In this document: piece after piece, positions 51,001-58,982 of the stretch | Layout of the letters: the number at the start of each line of letters is the position of its first letter | Numbering within the stretch: the first letter of the stretch is position 1 | Origin: Cyprinodon diabolis | Lineage: Eukaryota > Chordata > Actinopteri > Cyprinodontiformes > Cyprinodontidae | Reading direction: 5' to 3' | Length of the DNA stretch: 64,000 nucleotides | Assembly (NCBI GenBank): GCA_030533445.1 | Contig: CM060082.1 | Span: 33,871,817 to 33,935,816, forward strand | Program-made: the position numbers and the translations under genes | The notes under the pieces: generated by a model | What the model saw: the letters and a program-made list of their open reading frames with translations, nothing else | What the model was told of the DNA's origin: nothing | Database searches by the model: none

Positions 51001-51735
51001 TCTAGAGAGGCCATTTCCTCTGAAAATCATTCAGATTTTAAAGTTTCTCAGCTGGATTTAAAGTCTGACGAGCTTCCCTCTCTGCACCTTCCTTGGTAGC
51101 TTCTCTGATTAATGCTTCCACTACCTGTAATGCTCTGAGATGTTTAGAAGCTTCACTTTGAGGGTAAAAACAAGAAAATAATCATGCTGAACTTAAAATT
51201 GTTTTTTTTTTATTCAAAACAACACTGTAAATATTCGCTTAATTTGAAATTTATAAAAGAATTTTTCCGGTCAGCATTTGGTGCATAGAACCAATGTGAG
51301 TGGTCCATCGCCAAACCTGGAAGTTAGAAATCTATCGCCCCTAGTGGTTAAAAGTTTCATAGCGTTGCTTTAACTGTCTGTGTGGAGCTTAGTTTTTCTG
51401 TTTTGTTTCATTTATTTTCAGTTCCATCACCACTGTCCAGCTCAAATATGGGATGGTCACCTTTCATTATTTGCTGCCCCCAGAGGCTGACCGCTTTACT
51501 GCAGCCTGCACTTTTAGCAAACTGTTGGGTGAGTAGAGCAGCAGCTACCATTCAGTACAAAGTAATCATGAAGAGATTGTAAAATCTGCCAACTATATAG
51601 AGTAAAATTTGTTTTTTTTTTTCTCTTGCAGATCTGGTGTCGGATAAACAGGTGACTGTCGGTCAGCCTGAGCCCTACGGGAACATTAGCATAAAGCCAG
51701 CAGCAACCAGGGCAGCGGATTCATTCTGTCCTTAA
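30092..51735 (+). CDS. rec8: Meiotic recombination protein REC8, kleisin subunit of meiotic cohesin
   Basis: Eighteen coding exons: 30092-30147, 30326-30394, 31773-31915, 32132-32207, 32500-32617, 36894-36963, 38911-38978, 39505-39586, 41865-41931, 42005-42167, 42380-42514, 45448-45523, 50126-50283, 50480-50519, 50595-50670, 50745-50834, 51422-51528, 51632-51735. They total 1698 nt with every phase closing, i.e. 565 residues plus TAA (human about 547). The N-terminal Rad21/Rec8 domain (residues 1-115) starts MFYYPNVLHRHSGCFSTIW, the SMC3-binding end; the C-terminal winged helix (residues 496-565) includes QPEPYGNISI and would bind SMC1-type heads. The middle has an acidic run (about 228-234), a basic cluster RKQSGRRRRQ (about 311-320), and LLSLWKQ typical of vertebrate REC8. 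Role: holds sister chromatids along meiotic chromosome axes and is cut by separase. Exon 12 (weak acceptor TGTGTCAG, donor GTCAGT) is the least certain; its AQLFSAPC matches the human AELFRTPT region. Expression is expected in germ line. Confidence 0.95.
30730..31772. other. AT-rich rec8 intron 2, with TA repeat and YY1-like motif
   Basis: Holds a (TA)n run at 30905-30928 and long A/T tracts. AAGATGGCGGC at 31464-31474 and the inverse GCGGCCATCTT at 30467-30477 resemble YY1 sites. Nothing coding seen. Confidence 0.5.
32963..33450. mobile_element. TTAA-flanked MITE, family 2 (copy 1)
   Basis: TTAA at 32959-32962 and 33451-33454 flank a 488-bp segment that starts AGCTACAGTGTGTAAT and ends ATTACACACTGTAGCT, a perfect 16-bp inverted repeat. 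The TTAA duplication fits piggyBac-like elements. It lies in rec8 intron 5. Confidence 0.85.
33690..33978 (+). repeat. LINE 3'-end relic
   Basis: CTCTGTACTGCTGGACCCGT, CCTTCATAAGGAGTATGAGC and CCCACCTCCATCA are typical of 3' regions of fish non-LTR retrotransposons. The relic stops where the hAT element begins and resumes after it at 34689. Confidence 0.5.
33979..34680. mobile_element. hAT-like element with 8-bp target duplication
   Basis: It starts TAGAGATGCACGATATTGG and ends TATTGTGCATCCCTA. Flanking octamers ATCAAAAT (33971-33978) and TTCAAAAT (34681-34688) differ at one base. Interior is rich in GATATCG-type motifs; no transposase is left (702 bp). Confidence 0.85.
34742..35707. mobile_element. 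CAGGGTTT element with 5-bp target duplication (copy 1), interrupted
   Basis: It starts CAGGGTTTCCACGGGTCATT and ends TTAACCCTG, flanked by TTGTA at 34737-34741 and 35708-35712. The interior CTTAATTGGCATTAAAATTC and GAATTCGGGACATGGCTGC match copy 2 at 37762-38262. A TTAA-type MITE interrupts it at 34764-35362. Confidence 0.85.
34764..35362. mobile_element. TTAA-flanked MITE, family 2 (copy 2), nested
   Basis: TTAA at 34760-34763 and 35363-35366 flank AGCTGCAGTCTGTAAC and TTACAGACTTCAGCT. The ends are diverged relatives of the MITE at 32963-33450. Copy 2 of the host element lacks it, showing the uninterrupted site. Confidence 0.85.
35760..36090 (+). repeat. LINE tail with an internal inverted duplication
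   Basis: TAATGGCAGTGGGGAAGAA at 35762-35780 recurs inverted as TTCTTCCCCACTGCCATTA at 35871-35889, with GGACCTGCATC shared by both arms. The rest (GTACAAAATGACAATAAAG at 36055-36073) is a standard retrotransposon 3' end. Confidence 0.6.
37550..37710 (+). mobile_element. tRNA-derived SINE, third type
   Basis: Box A-like TCGCAGTGGTAAGTGCG and box B-like GGGTTCGTAACC are about 50 bases apart, followed by a CCTTTCCTGTCAGCCTACTG body and an A-rich tail. It lies in rec8 intron 6. Confidence 0.65.
37762..38262. mobile_element. CAGGGTTT element with 5-bp target duplication (copy 2)
   Basis: It starts CAGGGTTTCCACAGGTCATT and ends TATAAACCCTG, flanked by ATATA at 37757-37761 and 38263-38267. A (TA)n stretch at 38105-38170 has expanded inside it. 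It is 501 bp and carries no intact transposase. Confidence 0.85.
40166..40710 (-). repeat. Probable poly(A)-tailed retroelement 3' end
   Basis: On the minus strand the segment ends AATAAACTTTGGAAAAAAAAA (20 of these at 40165-40185). The upstream part has a short open stretch, TYVHWLRDTRYFIKLENPS, of uncertain origin. It lies in rec8 intron 8. Confidence 0.45.
40907..40947. repeat. Perfect 16-bp hairpin
   Basis: ATTGTATTGATAGCAA at 40907-40922 and its exact reverse complement at 40932-40947 enclose a 9-base loop. It is too short for a microRNA precursor. Confidence 0.9.
41151..41176. repeat. Perfect 26-bp palindrome
   Basis: GTTTACTAAA, GTATAC, TTTAGTAAAC in succession form a loop-free palindrome. 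AGTATACTTCAAGTATACT follows 25 bases later. The surrounding 41150-41370 has AAGTA motifs like those of the element at 42884. Confidence 0.9.
42681..43620 (-). repeat. Dispersed repeat family A, split by an insertion
   Basis: Segments 42681-42883 and 43511-43620 are together colinear with the family A copy at 28570-28960, including CTCCCTTTTAACAG on the left and AGAAACCTCCAACAGAACCA on the right. The gap is filled exactly by the element 42884-43510. Confidence 0.85.
42884..43510. mobile_element. hAT-like MITE inserted in repeat family A
   Basis: It begins CAGAGATGGGAAGTAACG and ends AGTACTTTTGCCATCTCTG. Octamers TTTAACAG (42876-42883) and TTTATCAG (43511-43518) flank it, one mismatch. The ends are packed with AAGTA and its complement. 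627 bp, in rec8 intron 11. Confidence 0.85.
44238..44647. mobile_element. 410-bp MITE with 28-bp inverted ends
   Basis: The left end CTGTGTCCGAATGTCCGC continues CCTAATCACT; the right end is its reverse complement with a single mismatch over 28 bases. No target duplication could be read with certainty. It lies in rec8 intron 11. Confidence 0.85.
47790..49742. mobile_element. TIR element carrying a nested hAT element
   Basis: Outer ends TATGGAGGACTGACTGCCAT and its partner ATGGCAGAGTCAGTTCTCCA are inverted, flanked by CAGTAG at 47784-47789 and 49743-49748. Inverted similarity continues inward (ATTAATTGCCACCAAAAATA at 47871-47890 against 49650-49669). The inner hAT element takes up 48058-49428, leaving about 570 bp of outer element. 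Lies in rec8 intron 12. Confidence 0.85.
48058..49428. mobile_element. Non-autonomous hAT element with perfect 8-bp duplication
   Basis: It starts TAGGGCTGCAACAACGAATC and ends GTTAGTTGCAGCCCTA, flanked by identical ATGTGCAT at 48050-48057 and 49429-49436. The 1371-bp interior has no open transposase; 48233-48330 resembles 21100-21250. Confidence 0.93.
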
Positions 51736-51912
51736 ATTAAATGTTATCAGTAGTTTGTCTGTTGCTCAAATTTGTGGTTTTTAAGCATTTTTAAAAGTTG
51801 GATGTTAAAAGAAATGCAATTTTTCTATCTTTTAGAGTTTAAATGAATTGATACGTTTTCCTAATGTGTTATGGTTCCATCTTGTATTTGTTCTGTTCCA
51901 GCTTTTGTAAAA

Positions 51913-51918
51913 AAATAA
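51913..51918 (+). terminator. Likely rec8 polyadenylation signal
   Basis: AATAAA occurs about 180 bases after the rec8 TAA and is followed by the T-rich AGCTTTGTTTCTTTTG region. A further ATAAAT lies near 51981. Confidence 0.5.
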
Positions 51919-52741
51919 ATATCACATTAAAAAAGATTTCAAGCTTAGCTTTGTTTCTTTTGTATCATTTATTCTTTCAGAATAAATTATTTGTAAAGTC
52001 TGTGCAAATAAAGAAGGATATGCGAGGTCTGCAGATGCTGTCATTTTCATTTTGCTACATCTGTACAGTTCCTGGTTGGAGGTAGTGTTCGCCATGTTGA
52101 CCTTCTCTGCAGACCTGACTGATGCAGCCTGAACACACAGAGCTCAGACCTCTGCCAAGCAGCAAATTGTGCCCCATATTTTGATCAATTACACTGATCG
52201 CTAAAAACACCACATGATCTGGATCATTACCAAATTTTAATGGATTGTTCTTATGAGCATGAGCCAACCCTCTGGTAAAAAAAAAAAAATCAAGTAATCC
52301 TTACAAACCAACAAGGCTCCATTTTATTGTGTTTTTGTCTTCACTATAATACTTCTGATGCTGAAGCTGTCAACAGTCACTGCTGCCATCCTCTGGATTG
52401 GGGGGGAACTGTTCCACCAAATGTTGAAGAACCCTGTTAAAAAAATCTTGTATTCGGATTAATGAATTAATCCTTGGCATTAGACGCAGCTCTAGATAAA
52501 GAAAAAAAAAATGTAAATCTGTCCATAAATTGATCTTCCTAATTATCAAACAGACATCTAAATTCATAACTTTCTTTGCAGAAAGTAATAATAGAAGTAC
52601 AGAAGCTGACCAGCAGATCCTGTGGAAGGTTTAACTTCCTGAATTGCAGTAGAAAGTGCAGAACTCGTTTGCTCAACAGTTTTAATCCCAGACAGCTCTT
52701 TGTAGAGATAGTCTACTATGACATTTTCTAACATAGGTATT

Positions 52742-53046
52742 CACAGATCAGTACTTCTCTGCTTCTTTCTGTACGTCTGCTTCCGTCTCCTTGAACCTCA
52801 GTCGGCCTCGGCAGATGGTGGCTGTCACTGAGCTTGGTTCTGCTGGAGGTTTCTTCCATTAAAAGGCAGTTTTCCTCTCCACTGTCGCTACAAGCATGCT
52901 TGTAGTGAGGGATTGCCTTCGAGTCAATGAGTCGATGCAATCAACTGGTTTTCTTTAGAAAACGTAGAACTAATCTGCTTGTTGATCTGGCTGAATTGTC
53001 TCTGTAAAGTGCCTTGTGACATGTATAAATAAACTGAATTGAATTA
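52742..53046 (+). repeat. Dispersed repeat family A, plus copy downstream of rec8
   Basis: Contains CCTTGAACCTCAGTCGGCCT, CACTGTCGCTACAAGCATGC, AATCAACTGGTTTTC and the tail TATAAATAAACTGAATTGAA. It ends where LINE sequence begins. Confidence 0.8.
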
Positions 53047-53320
53047 TCTGCTGTGCCTTCTTATCTGCGAGAACCAACTCTGGTCCCTAGAAATAGTTGT
53101 TCTGAGGAACCGTATGTTGGTGGTGTTCTTAGGAAATCTGTAGATCAAATCGTTACCAACCTGGATGGAAGTCGTTTCTGTAAAGTTAATTTTAACAGGC
53201 GGATCCACTGAGGTAAAGTTATTTGTGTGCAGAGAAAAGAGGAGAGGGGAGAGAACGCATCCTTGTAGGACGCCGGTGTTAATGATTCTCGTGCAGAAGA
53301 TGCTCCTCACCTTCACCTGC
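53047..53320 (-). pseudogene. LINE reverse-transcriptase fragment
   Basis: The minus strand reads NTGVLQGCVLSPLLFSLHTN, the conserved QGxxLSPLLF motif of non-LTR reverse transcriptases, followed after about 20 residues by a decayed region where the catalytic YADD/FADD block is altered (NFTETTSIQVG). It is a short truncated relic with no functional domain left. Confidence 0.8.
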
Positions 53321-55249
53321 TGGTTAATCTGGAAGCTGGTGACAGGTAGAAGTTGGCACTGCCGTTGATGGCGCTAATGACTGAACTGACAAACAGATCC
53401 TGGCCTTTGTGTTGGTTGGTGAAGGATGAAGTGTAGACCCAATATTCCTTCATCGGCTGGACACATCTTCACCCATTAACAGCATCTGTAACGCTAAACA
53501 TTTCTAAACTCCTTATTGGGTGAAAGAATGCATTTAAAATGACCTCAAGCGTTAATAACTACAGATGAGGTGTTTACATGTTTCATAAACCGGCTACCAG
53601 CACTGTTTTTGTGGCACCTCAGTGCAACTGAGGCCTGAGCTGATGTCAGCGCTGCAGTGGTGGAACAGAAACCCTCATTGACATCAGTGTGGTGGAATGA
53701 TGACGTGTTTATATCAGAGTATTTCTCTGCCTGGGAATACACTCCCTTCGATTATTACATGTTCTGATGTAGAAATCCATTTTCCTAAATCTGCCGAGTT
53801 GTAGATCACAGAAATGTAGAAAAGAAAGAAGCACATCATTGAATTTGTATATTTATAAGACATGAGGCCAAATGAAGAGTAGGCAGTGCTGGGAAGGCAG
53901 GGTCACTGGCCGGTTAGGGATGCAGGTGGGAAAACTGGTGTTTGTGTGTCAGGATCATTTGTTGCTGCCCATGGAAATAAAACATGCAGAGCCCTGAGTA
54001 AACTAACCAAGGGTTTCTGCATGGGTCAGCGCAGTATACAATATTTTAGAGTAATGCATTTAATAAAGAGGTCTAATTATTGTGCTTTATATGGTGACCA
54101 TGAAAGGATGCAACAGGGGATCACTGCAACATGTGCCCCCCCCCAGCCCCCACCCCCCTTCTATCCAAAACAAGCTAGAATGATGGCACTCATGCTGACC
54201 CACCCTCCAGAGAAGCAGTTACATTTTACAGCTAATCTAGCTCCAATTTATTGGAGCAAATTAGGGTATAAAAGTACTTATTGCTTTAAATAAGTAATAA
54301 GTTTACATTTGTCAGGTTGGGTGAAGGTTTGAGGAGGAAATGCAGAGACTGAAGCTGAAGTGGTTCTTGCAGATCTGATGACAAACGGGAAAACAGAAGC
54401 AAAAAATCCCCTAACATAATTCACAAAATCCAAAAATACTGAAAACCAGGAATACTTACAAGGGGGGAAGAAATGATGATGATTGGGAGCAGGTGTGATC
54501 AGAGGAGACTAGAAGGGAGCTAGGAGAGGGAGACTGACACAAGAGGGCAAACAAGAAATACCTAAGAATTCAAATAAAATCAATAATAACTGGATCAGCA
54601 CAAATTGGAAATAAAACTATTGAAAGAACCAAAACCATGACAACGTTTAGCTGATATTGTATGAAGATTGTTTATCAGGTAGTTTAGCTACAACATTAAG
54701 CTTTATGTTGGCTAATATAATAAAGACCATAGCAGTATTTTTTATATAGATCATAGTTGTACCCAATTTGTTGTGGTTTTCCCAAATGATTTTTGAAGAA
54801 AAAAAATCTCAAACTATATGTTATATAATGAATGACAATCGACTAAATAAAGTCTAACTGGTTTTTAGATTGTCTCAAACTCCTGAACATTCAGAGGTAT
54901 ATAACCCTAATAACTAACAGTAAAATTCCCTGTATTTGCAACAGGCTGCAAGTTGCATTCATCCCCAATCAATGCTGCAGCTGTGCCCGGTCCGTAGCAA
55001 AACACAATGCAAATACTGAAAATTTTACTTTATCCAATTGGCTTGAAATCTTTTTGACTTTATACAAATATAAGGGAGTTGGGGGTTTTGTTAATGTAAC
55101 AAATTAGTTTGTCTAACCTAAACTATCTCTGAATAACAGATTCAAATGGATCCAGCATTGTCACTCTGATTGTCCATCCGTGGATTTCCATACGATTATT
55201 CATCCAACTAACTTCGAATTGTCCAGTTTATCCATGTCTGCATGTCTAT
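53321..55249. other. Intergenic sequence without a recognised gene
   Basis: I see no exon, RNA gene or repeat that I can name, apart from a C-rich tract (54137-54160) and AT-rich stretches. A 135-codon open frame at 53886-54293 has no recognisable composition or motif and is probably chance. Confidence 0.5.
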
Positions 55250-55625
55250 ATATAACTATATTATAGTTTGTTTTTTTTTTATTTATTGACTGTGCAATAT
55301 CCTGTGCAATATGCTGACTGTGCAATATATGTGAATATAATAGTCATACCACTACCTCACCGTTATTCCTTACCTACTACACTTTAATGTAAAAGTCAAT
55401 CCACCTGTATATAAGCCATCCGGATTGTACATATGTCACCTCAAATCTCTGTTACTCCCTTGTATTTTAAATTTTTTTTATTTCTTTTTTTTAATCTTAT
55501 TTTTATTTATTTTTATTCCTAATGCACCTTTTCCTCCTTGTTTGCACCTTCTTAATTACTATGCCAATATGTGACCAGTGAATTTCTCCGCTGTGAGATC
55601 AATAAAGCTCATCTAATCTAATATC
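55250..55625 (+). repeat. Non-LTR retrotransposon 3' tail
   Basis: TGTGCAATATCCTGTGCAAT, GCACTT-type motifs, GAATTTCTCCGCTGTGAGAT and CAATAAAGCTCATCTAATCT are typical of fish LINE 3' untranslated ends with a short repeated terminus. No coding part. Confidence 0.6.
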
Positions 55626-55889
55626 AGATCTGTTTGCCTTTCTATTAGGCTGCTTGTCAGGAACCTTTGTCTTCAACCTTTAACATTAAGAAATCCAGCC
55701 TGAAAAAGTAAATTAGAATTAGAAAAAACCTTATTATTGCCCAAGAGGTAGACAATTGTTTGCCACCAACCATTATCACATCATATACATTCAAACTAAA
55801 ATATATAAACGAGCAGAGTATAATGAAAATGGCTATTTAAATTTTTTCTAAAGTTTATTCTAAAAGGTAAGAACCTAACATTTTTCCAG

Positions 55890-56045
55890 TCATGTTCCAT
55901 CTGCGTATCTTACAAGAAGCCAGAGCACCTTTGTCCTTTTTCCTGAAGTGGAGGATGTGGCGACGCTTCCAGAGGCTCATACGCCAACCTCATGTTCACC
56001 TCAGGAGAAATATGGCCGATGGGAAGAGGAGAGGACGAGATAAGG
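55890..56045 (+). other. Possible upstream exon of the unrecognised gene
   Basis: A pyrimidine-rich stretch ending TTTTTCCAG at 55889 precedes an open stretch with no stop in two frames for over 100 bases. One frame reads MFHLRILQEARAPLSFF and is open to 56197; the other reads PEVEDVATLPEAHTP and stops at TAA near 56034. Composition is less AT-rich than the flanks. No good GT donor follows in a phase that would fit the exon at 56562, so the joining is not shown. It may equally be noncoding. Confidence 0.2.
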
Positions 56046-56561
56046 CGGCCAGGATCTTTTCATTACACGCCGTCATAAATCTGTCATCCACGGGGTCGGA
56101 GGCTGGCCTTTTACTGTTTCATGTCAGCCCACATCTTCATCCAAAATACATGAATCACTCAGCTTGCAGGGTTTACACTCTGGCTGAACATACCTGAAGC
56201 CACGATTCCTGTATTTGTGTGCTTAGAATAACCCTCAGTGACTTCAGCAGGAGTCTAAGCCCGAAGCGCTGTCAGTCAGCTCCCTGACAATTTAATAAAC
56301 CTGACACCTGGACGACACATAGCACACATTCCTGCTGGCTGCTTATATCACTCTGAGGGGCAGAGCTCAGGTCTGCATGCATTTACACTTTCCAGAAGCC
56401 ATTATCCTCCGGTCGAGCTCATAACCCAGTGGGAAGAGGTGGATAGAGCAGTCAGCTGGTATCTACATCAGTACACACCTGGAAGAAAGAAGAGCTGGAG
56501 ATAAGGGGTGCAGATAAGGAGCATCGGTCATATTCACCATATTGCTTAAAGGACAGAGCAG

Positions 56562-57407
56562 GGATTCAAGCTGGCAGAGGACAAAAAGGAGGCCTTGGTA
56601 AAGGAGCCGCAAGGTGGGATGGTGCGTGTGGAGGTGGAGCAGCACATCCCCATGTCGGTGGCTCTGCCCATAGAGCTGCAGCCGGATGCAGCTCACCAAG
56701 CCTTTCCCTTCCTGGACACCACGCTGGCCGATCTGGGCATCCAAGAGTGAGTCCACTATGTCAGATGCTGGCAGGTTCTCCTCTGTATCCTGAAGCTGGA
56801 GCATCAAAGAGCTTGTGAACATGTGTGTCCAGGTCAGATGTGAAGGAGAGGGTCGTGTGGGTCGACACCAAGAAGACGCAGGTGAAGAACAGAACAGGGA
56901 AGCTGAAGGAGAAGGAAACCACCATCCTGGAGGCATGGGATCCTTTAGTGAGAAAGCGAATGAAGGGAGAAGTGTTGATGGAAGCTTAAAACTCTGTTTT
57001 TATGTTGCTTTAGGTTCGAGTCAAAGCCAAGAAGCCAGGAGACAAACAGCTGCAGGAGGTTCTGTACAGCACAGAGGCCCACACTGACCGCTCCTTCTGT
57101 AGGACGGGGATGGACATCCAGCCCTGGAAGCAGACAAACCCAGGTCTGTATGCAGCTTTAGTCCTGCTACCATTAGAGCAGCAAAACTTTTGTTCTATAA
57201 TAGATCAACCAACAGAGCAGTTCATTTTATATTTAGATATAGGAGGCAGAAGAAACCTGGATGCTTGCTGAATATTATCGCACATAAAAAATGAATAGCA
57301 TGCTGTAGCCAATTTGATTCAAAATATAGCTTATTCTATAAGAATCTGATATTCTTTTGTACAAAGCCTGTCTTGTATAAGTTGAAAAACGTAATAAAGA
57401 TATGTTT

Positions 57408-57486
<79 letters not shown>

Positions 57487-58298
57487 TAGGCTGTTAAGCC
57501 TCCTTTAAAGTGGTAATTACCTAACTGGTAAATAAAGTCCCCCTGAGTCTAATTAAATTAAAAGTTAGAAAACCTAAGACTATGTCAAATCCTGCCAAGG
57601 CGTTCTGTTTTTTCCACAGCTTCATGGTTTCTCTGGGGGAGCTGCAGTGATTCAGACAGGTTAGCTTTTAGTCATGTAATTCACCTAGTTTGACTTCATG
57701 GAAAACTGGAAGACATAAATTAAAAGAAAATGTAAATCCCTTTATAGTCCCACAATCAGGAAATTCCCTCTCTGCATTTTAAGGCTGCCATTGTGTGTGG
57801 CCTGGGGAGCAGTGTGGGGTTAAGGATTTTGCTCAGGGACCCAGAGTGGAGGCTCTGGGGATTGAACCAGGTACTTGCAACCTTATTATGCTCTGGGATT
57901 GATAGCAGGAAATAGACTTCACATTACAGAGTGTCAGAAAGCCTAAAGAGGCAGCGCTAAAGTAATTTTCCTGTGGAAAGCTTGAGTTCATTTGAAAAAC
58001 CAGGATGGGAAAAGAAATTCTCTATTTTTCATATTTGTAAAGCTTCTCCCTCTTGCTGGAACAGCGCCCACAGGTTTAACCATGTATCATTCCCATTCCA
58101 CATCATAATCATGTACAAATATAAAGGCTGTAAAAAATAATGAAGTTCAAGGTGTGTGATTGTTTAGAATTTGGTTAAAATACAGTCTCCATTTCTACAG
58201 GGAAGGTCAGACTGGACCCAGTGGAGATGACCATGGCGCTAGACGTGGAAAACCACCAGCCTGGGAACGCAGAGGCAGAGGATCAACGAGATATCTGA
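56562..58298 (+). CDS. Unrecognised gene, four 3'-terminal coding exons
   Basis: Four exons join in phase: 56562-56746, 56833-56947, 57014-57143, 58201-58298 (175 codons plus TGA). All internal donors and acceptors are GT/AG. The first visible exon has an in-frame TAA at 56547-56549 just upstream and a weak polypyrimidine tract, so either it starts at an acceptor near 56552-56562 or at the in-frame ATG of GGMVRVEVEQ. The product is hydrophilic with no signal peptide or membrane segment. Recognisable stretches are VALPIELQPDAAHQAFPFLD, VVWVDTKKTQVKNRTGKLKE, ILEAWDPLV and MDIQPWKQTNP; they show no catalytic motif that I know. AATAAA at 58314-58319 lies just after the stop. It sits between rec8 and ipo4 and converges on ipo4. 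I could not assign a family; the 5' exons were not found with confidence (see 55890-56045). The intact frames and splice sites suggest a functional gene, not a relic. Confidence 0.72.
57407..57487. repeat. Poly(A) plus (TA)n microsatellite
   Basis: A run of about 14 A is followed by around 30 TA units to 57481. It is inside the last intron of the unrecognised gene. Confidence 0.95.
57715..57900 (-). repeat. SINE, minus orientation, diverged
   Basis: Carries the tail CCCTTTATAGTCCCACAATC, the body GGCTGCCATTGTGTG and GGGGAGCAGTGTGGGGTTAA, and a box-B-like GGGATTGAACCAGG. Same family as 20890-21048. In the last intron of the unrecognised gene. Confidence 0.6.
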
Positions 58299-58313
58299 TG
58301 TGTTGTACAAGAA

Positions 58314-58319
58314 ATAAAC
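58314..58319 (+). terminator. Polyadenylation signal of the unrecognised gene
   Basis: AATAAA begins 16 bases after the TGA at 58296-58298. It supports 58298 as the true end of the gene. Confidence 0.55.
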
Positions 58320-58762
58320 CCCGAGTCACAACAGGAAATATATTTATTAACAGAAACAGAACATGTTGACAAGTTTTTAAAGTGAACTCTGTAACAGTGA
58401 GGGATTGAAGGAGCTGAATTAACCAGAAACCTAAGATGGTTCGCCAATTGTTCTGTGTGACTGTGATCTTTTCCACTTTCTGCAAGACGTTTTAAAAGAT
58501 GGACATTTTACAGTATGAATTCATAGAATGACCAACAGAGGAATAAGAACGGTATTATTAACATTAGAACAATTTTTTTCCCCCATTTACTCTGTTGTTT
58601 TAAGGAGTCTTATACCATCAGTGGTGTAAAAGAATCTACAGAGATCTGAACTTTAGTTGAAAACGATGCAGGCACTTAAATGAGTTCAGAACAGAAATAA
58701 CACAAATGAACCCAATCCTAAACTGCTTGGCTTATACAGAGAAGTTGACACTTTAAACCCAC

Positions 58763-58768
58763 ATTTAT
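58763..58768 (-). terminator. Likely ipo4 polyadenylation signal
   Basis: TTTATT on the plus strand is AATAAA on the minus strand, about 215 bases after the ipo4 stop. The two convergent genes would then end about 450 bases apart, without overlap. Confidence 0.45.
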
Positions 58769-58982
58769 TTAGAGTTTAAATTACTTTATAATGTCAGAGG
58801 AAAACCAAAAACAGAACTTATGAGTTGTTAACATAAATGCTGAGAAGTAAATAAATTAGACACAGAACTTGTGTGGCTGAAGTGGCTGAAGTGCCAAACA
58901 TATCCCCTTCAGAGGAAACGAGCGTCCCCCCTCTCGCCTACAGTATAAAATCCTGTTTGAAGGGAAGCAGAGTGCGTTCAGG

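Noticed and set aside
53886..54293. 135-residue open frame downstream of rec8
   Set aside because: No recognisable domain, mixed composition with a C-rich tract, no promoter or polyadenylation signal in proper place; likely chance.
56463..56936. 157-residue minus-strand ORF
   Set aside because: Antisense shadow of two exons of the plus-strand gene at 56562-58298.
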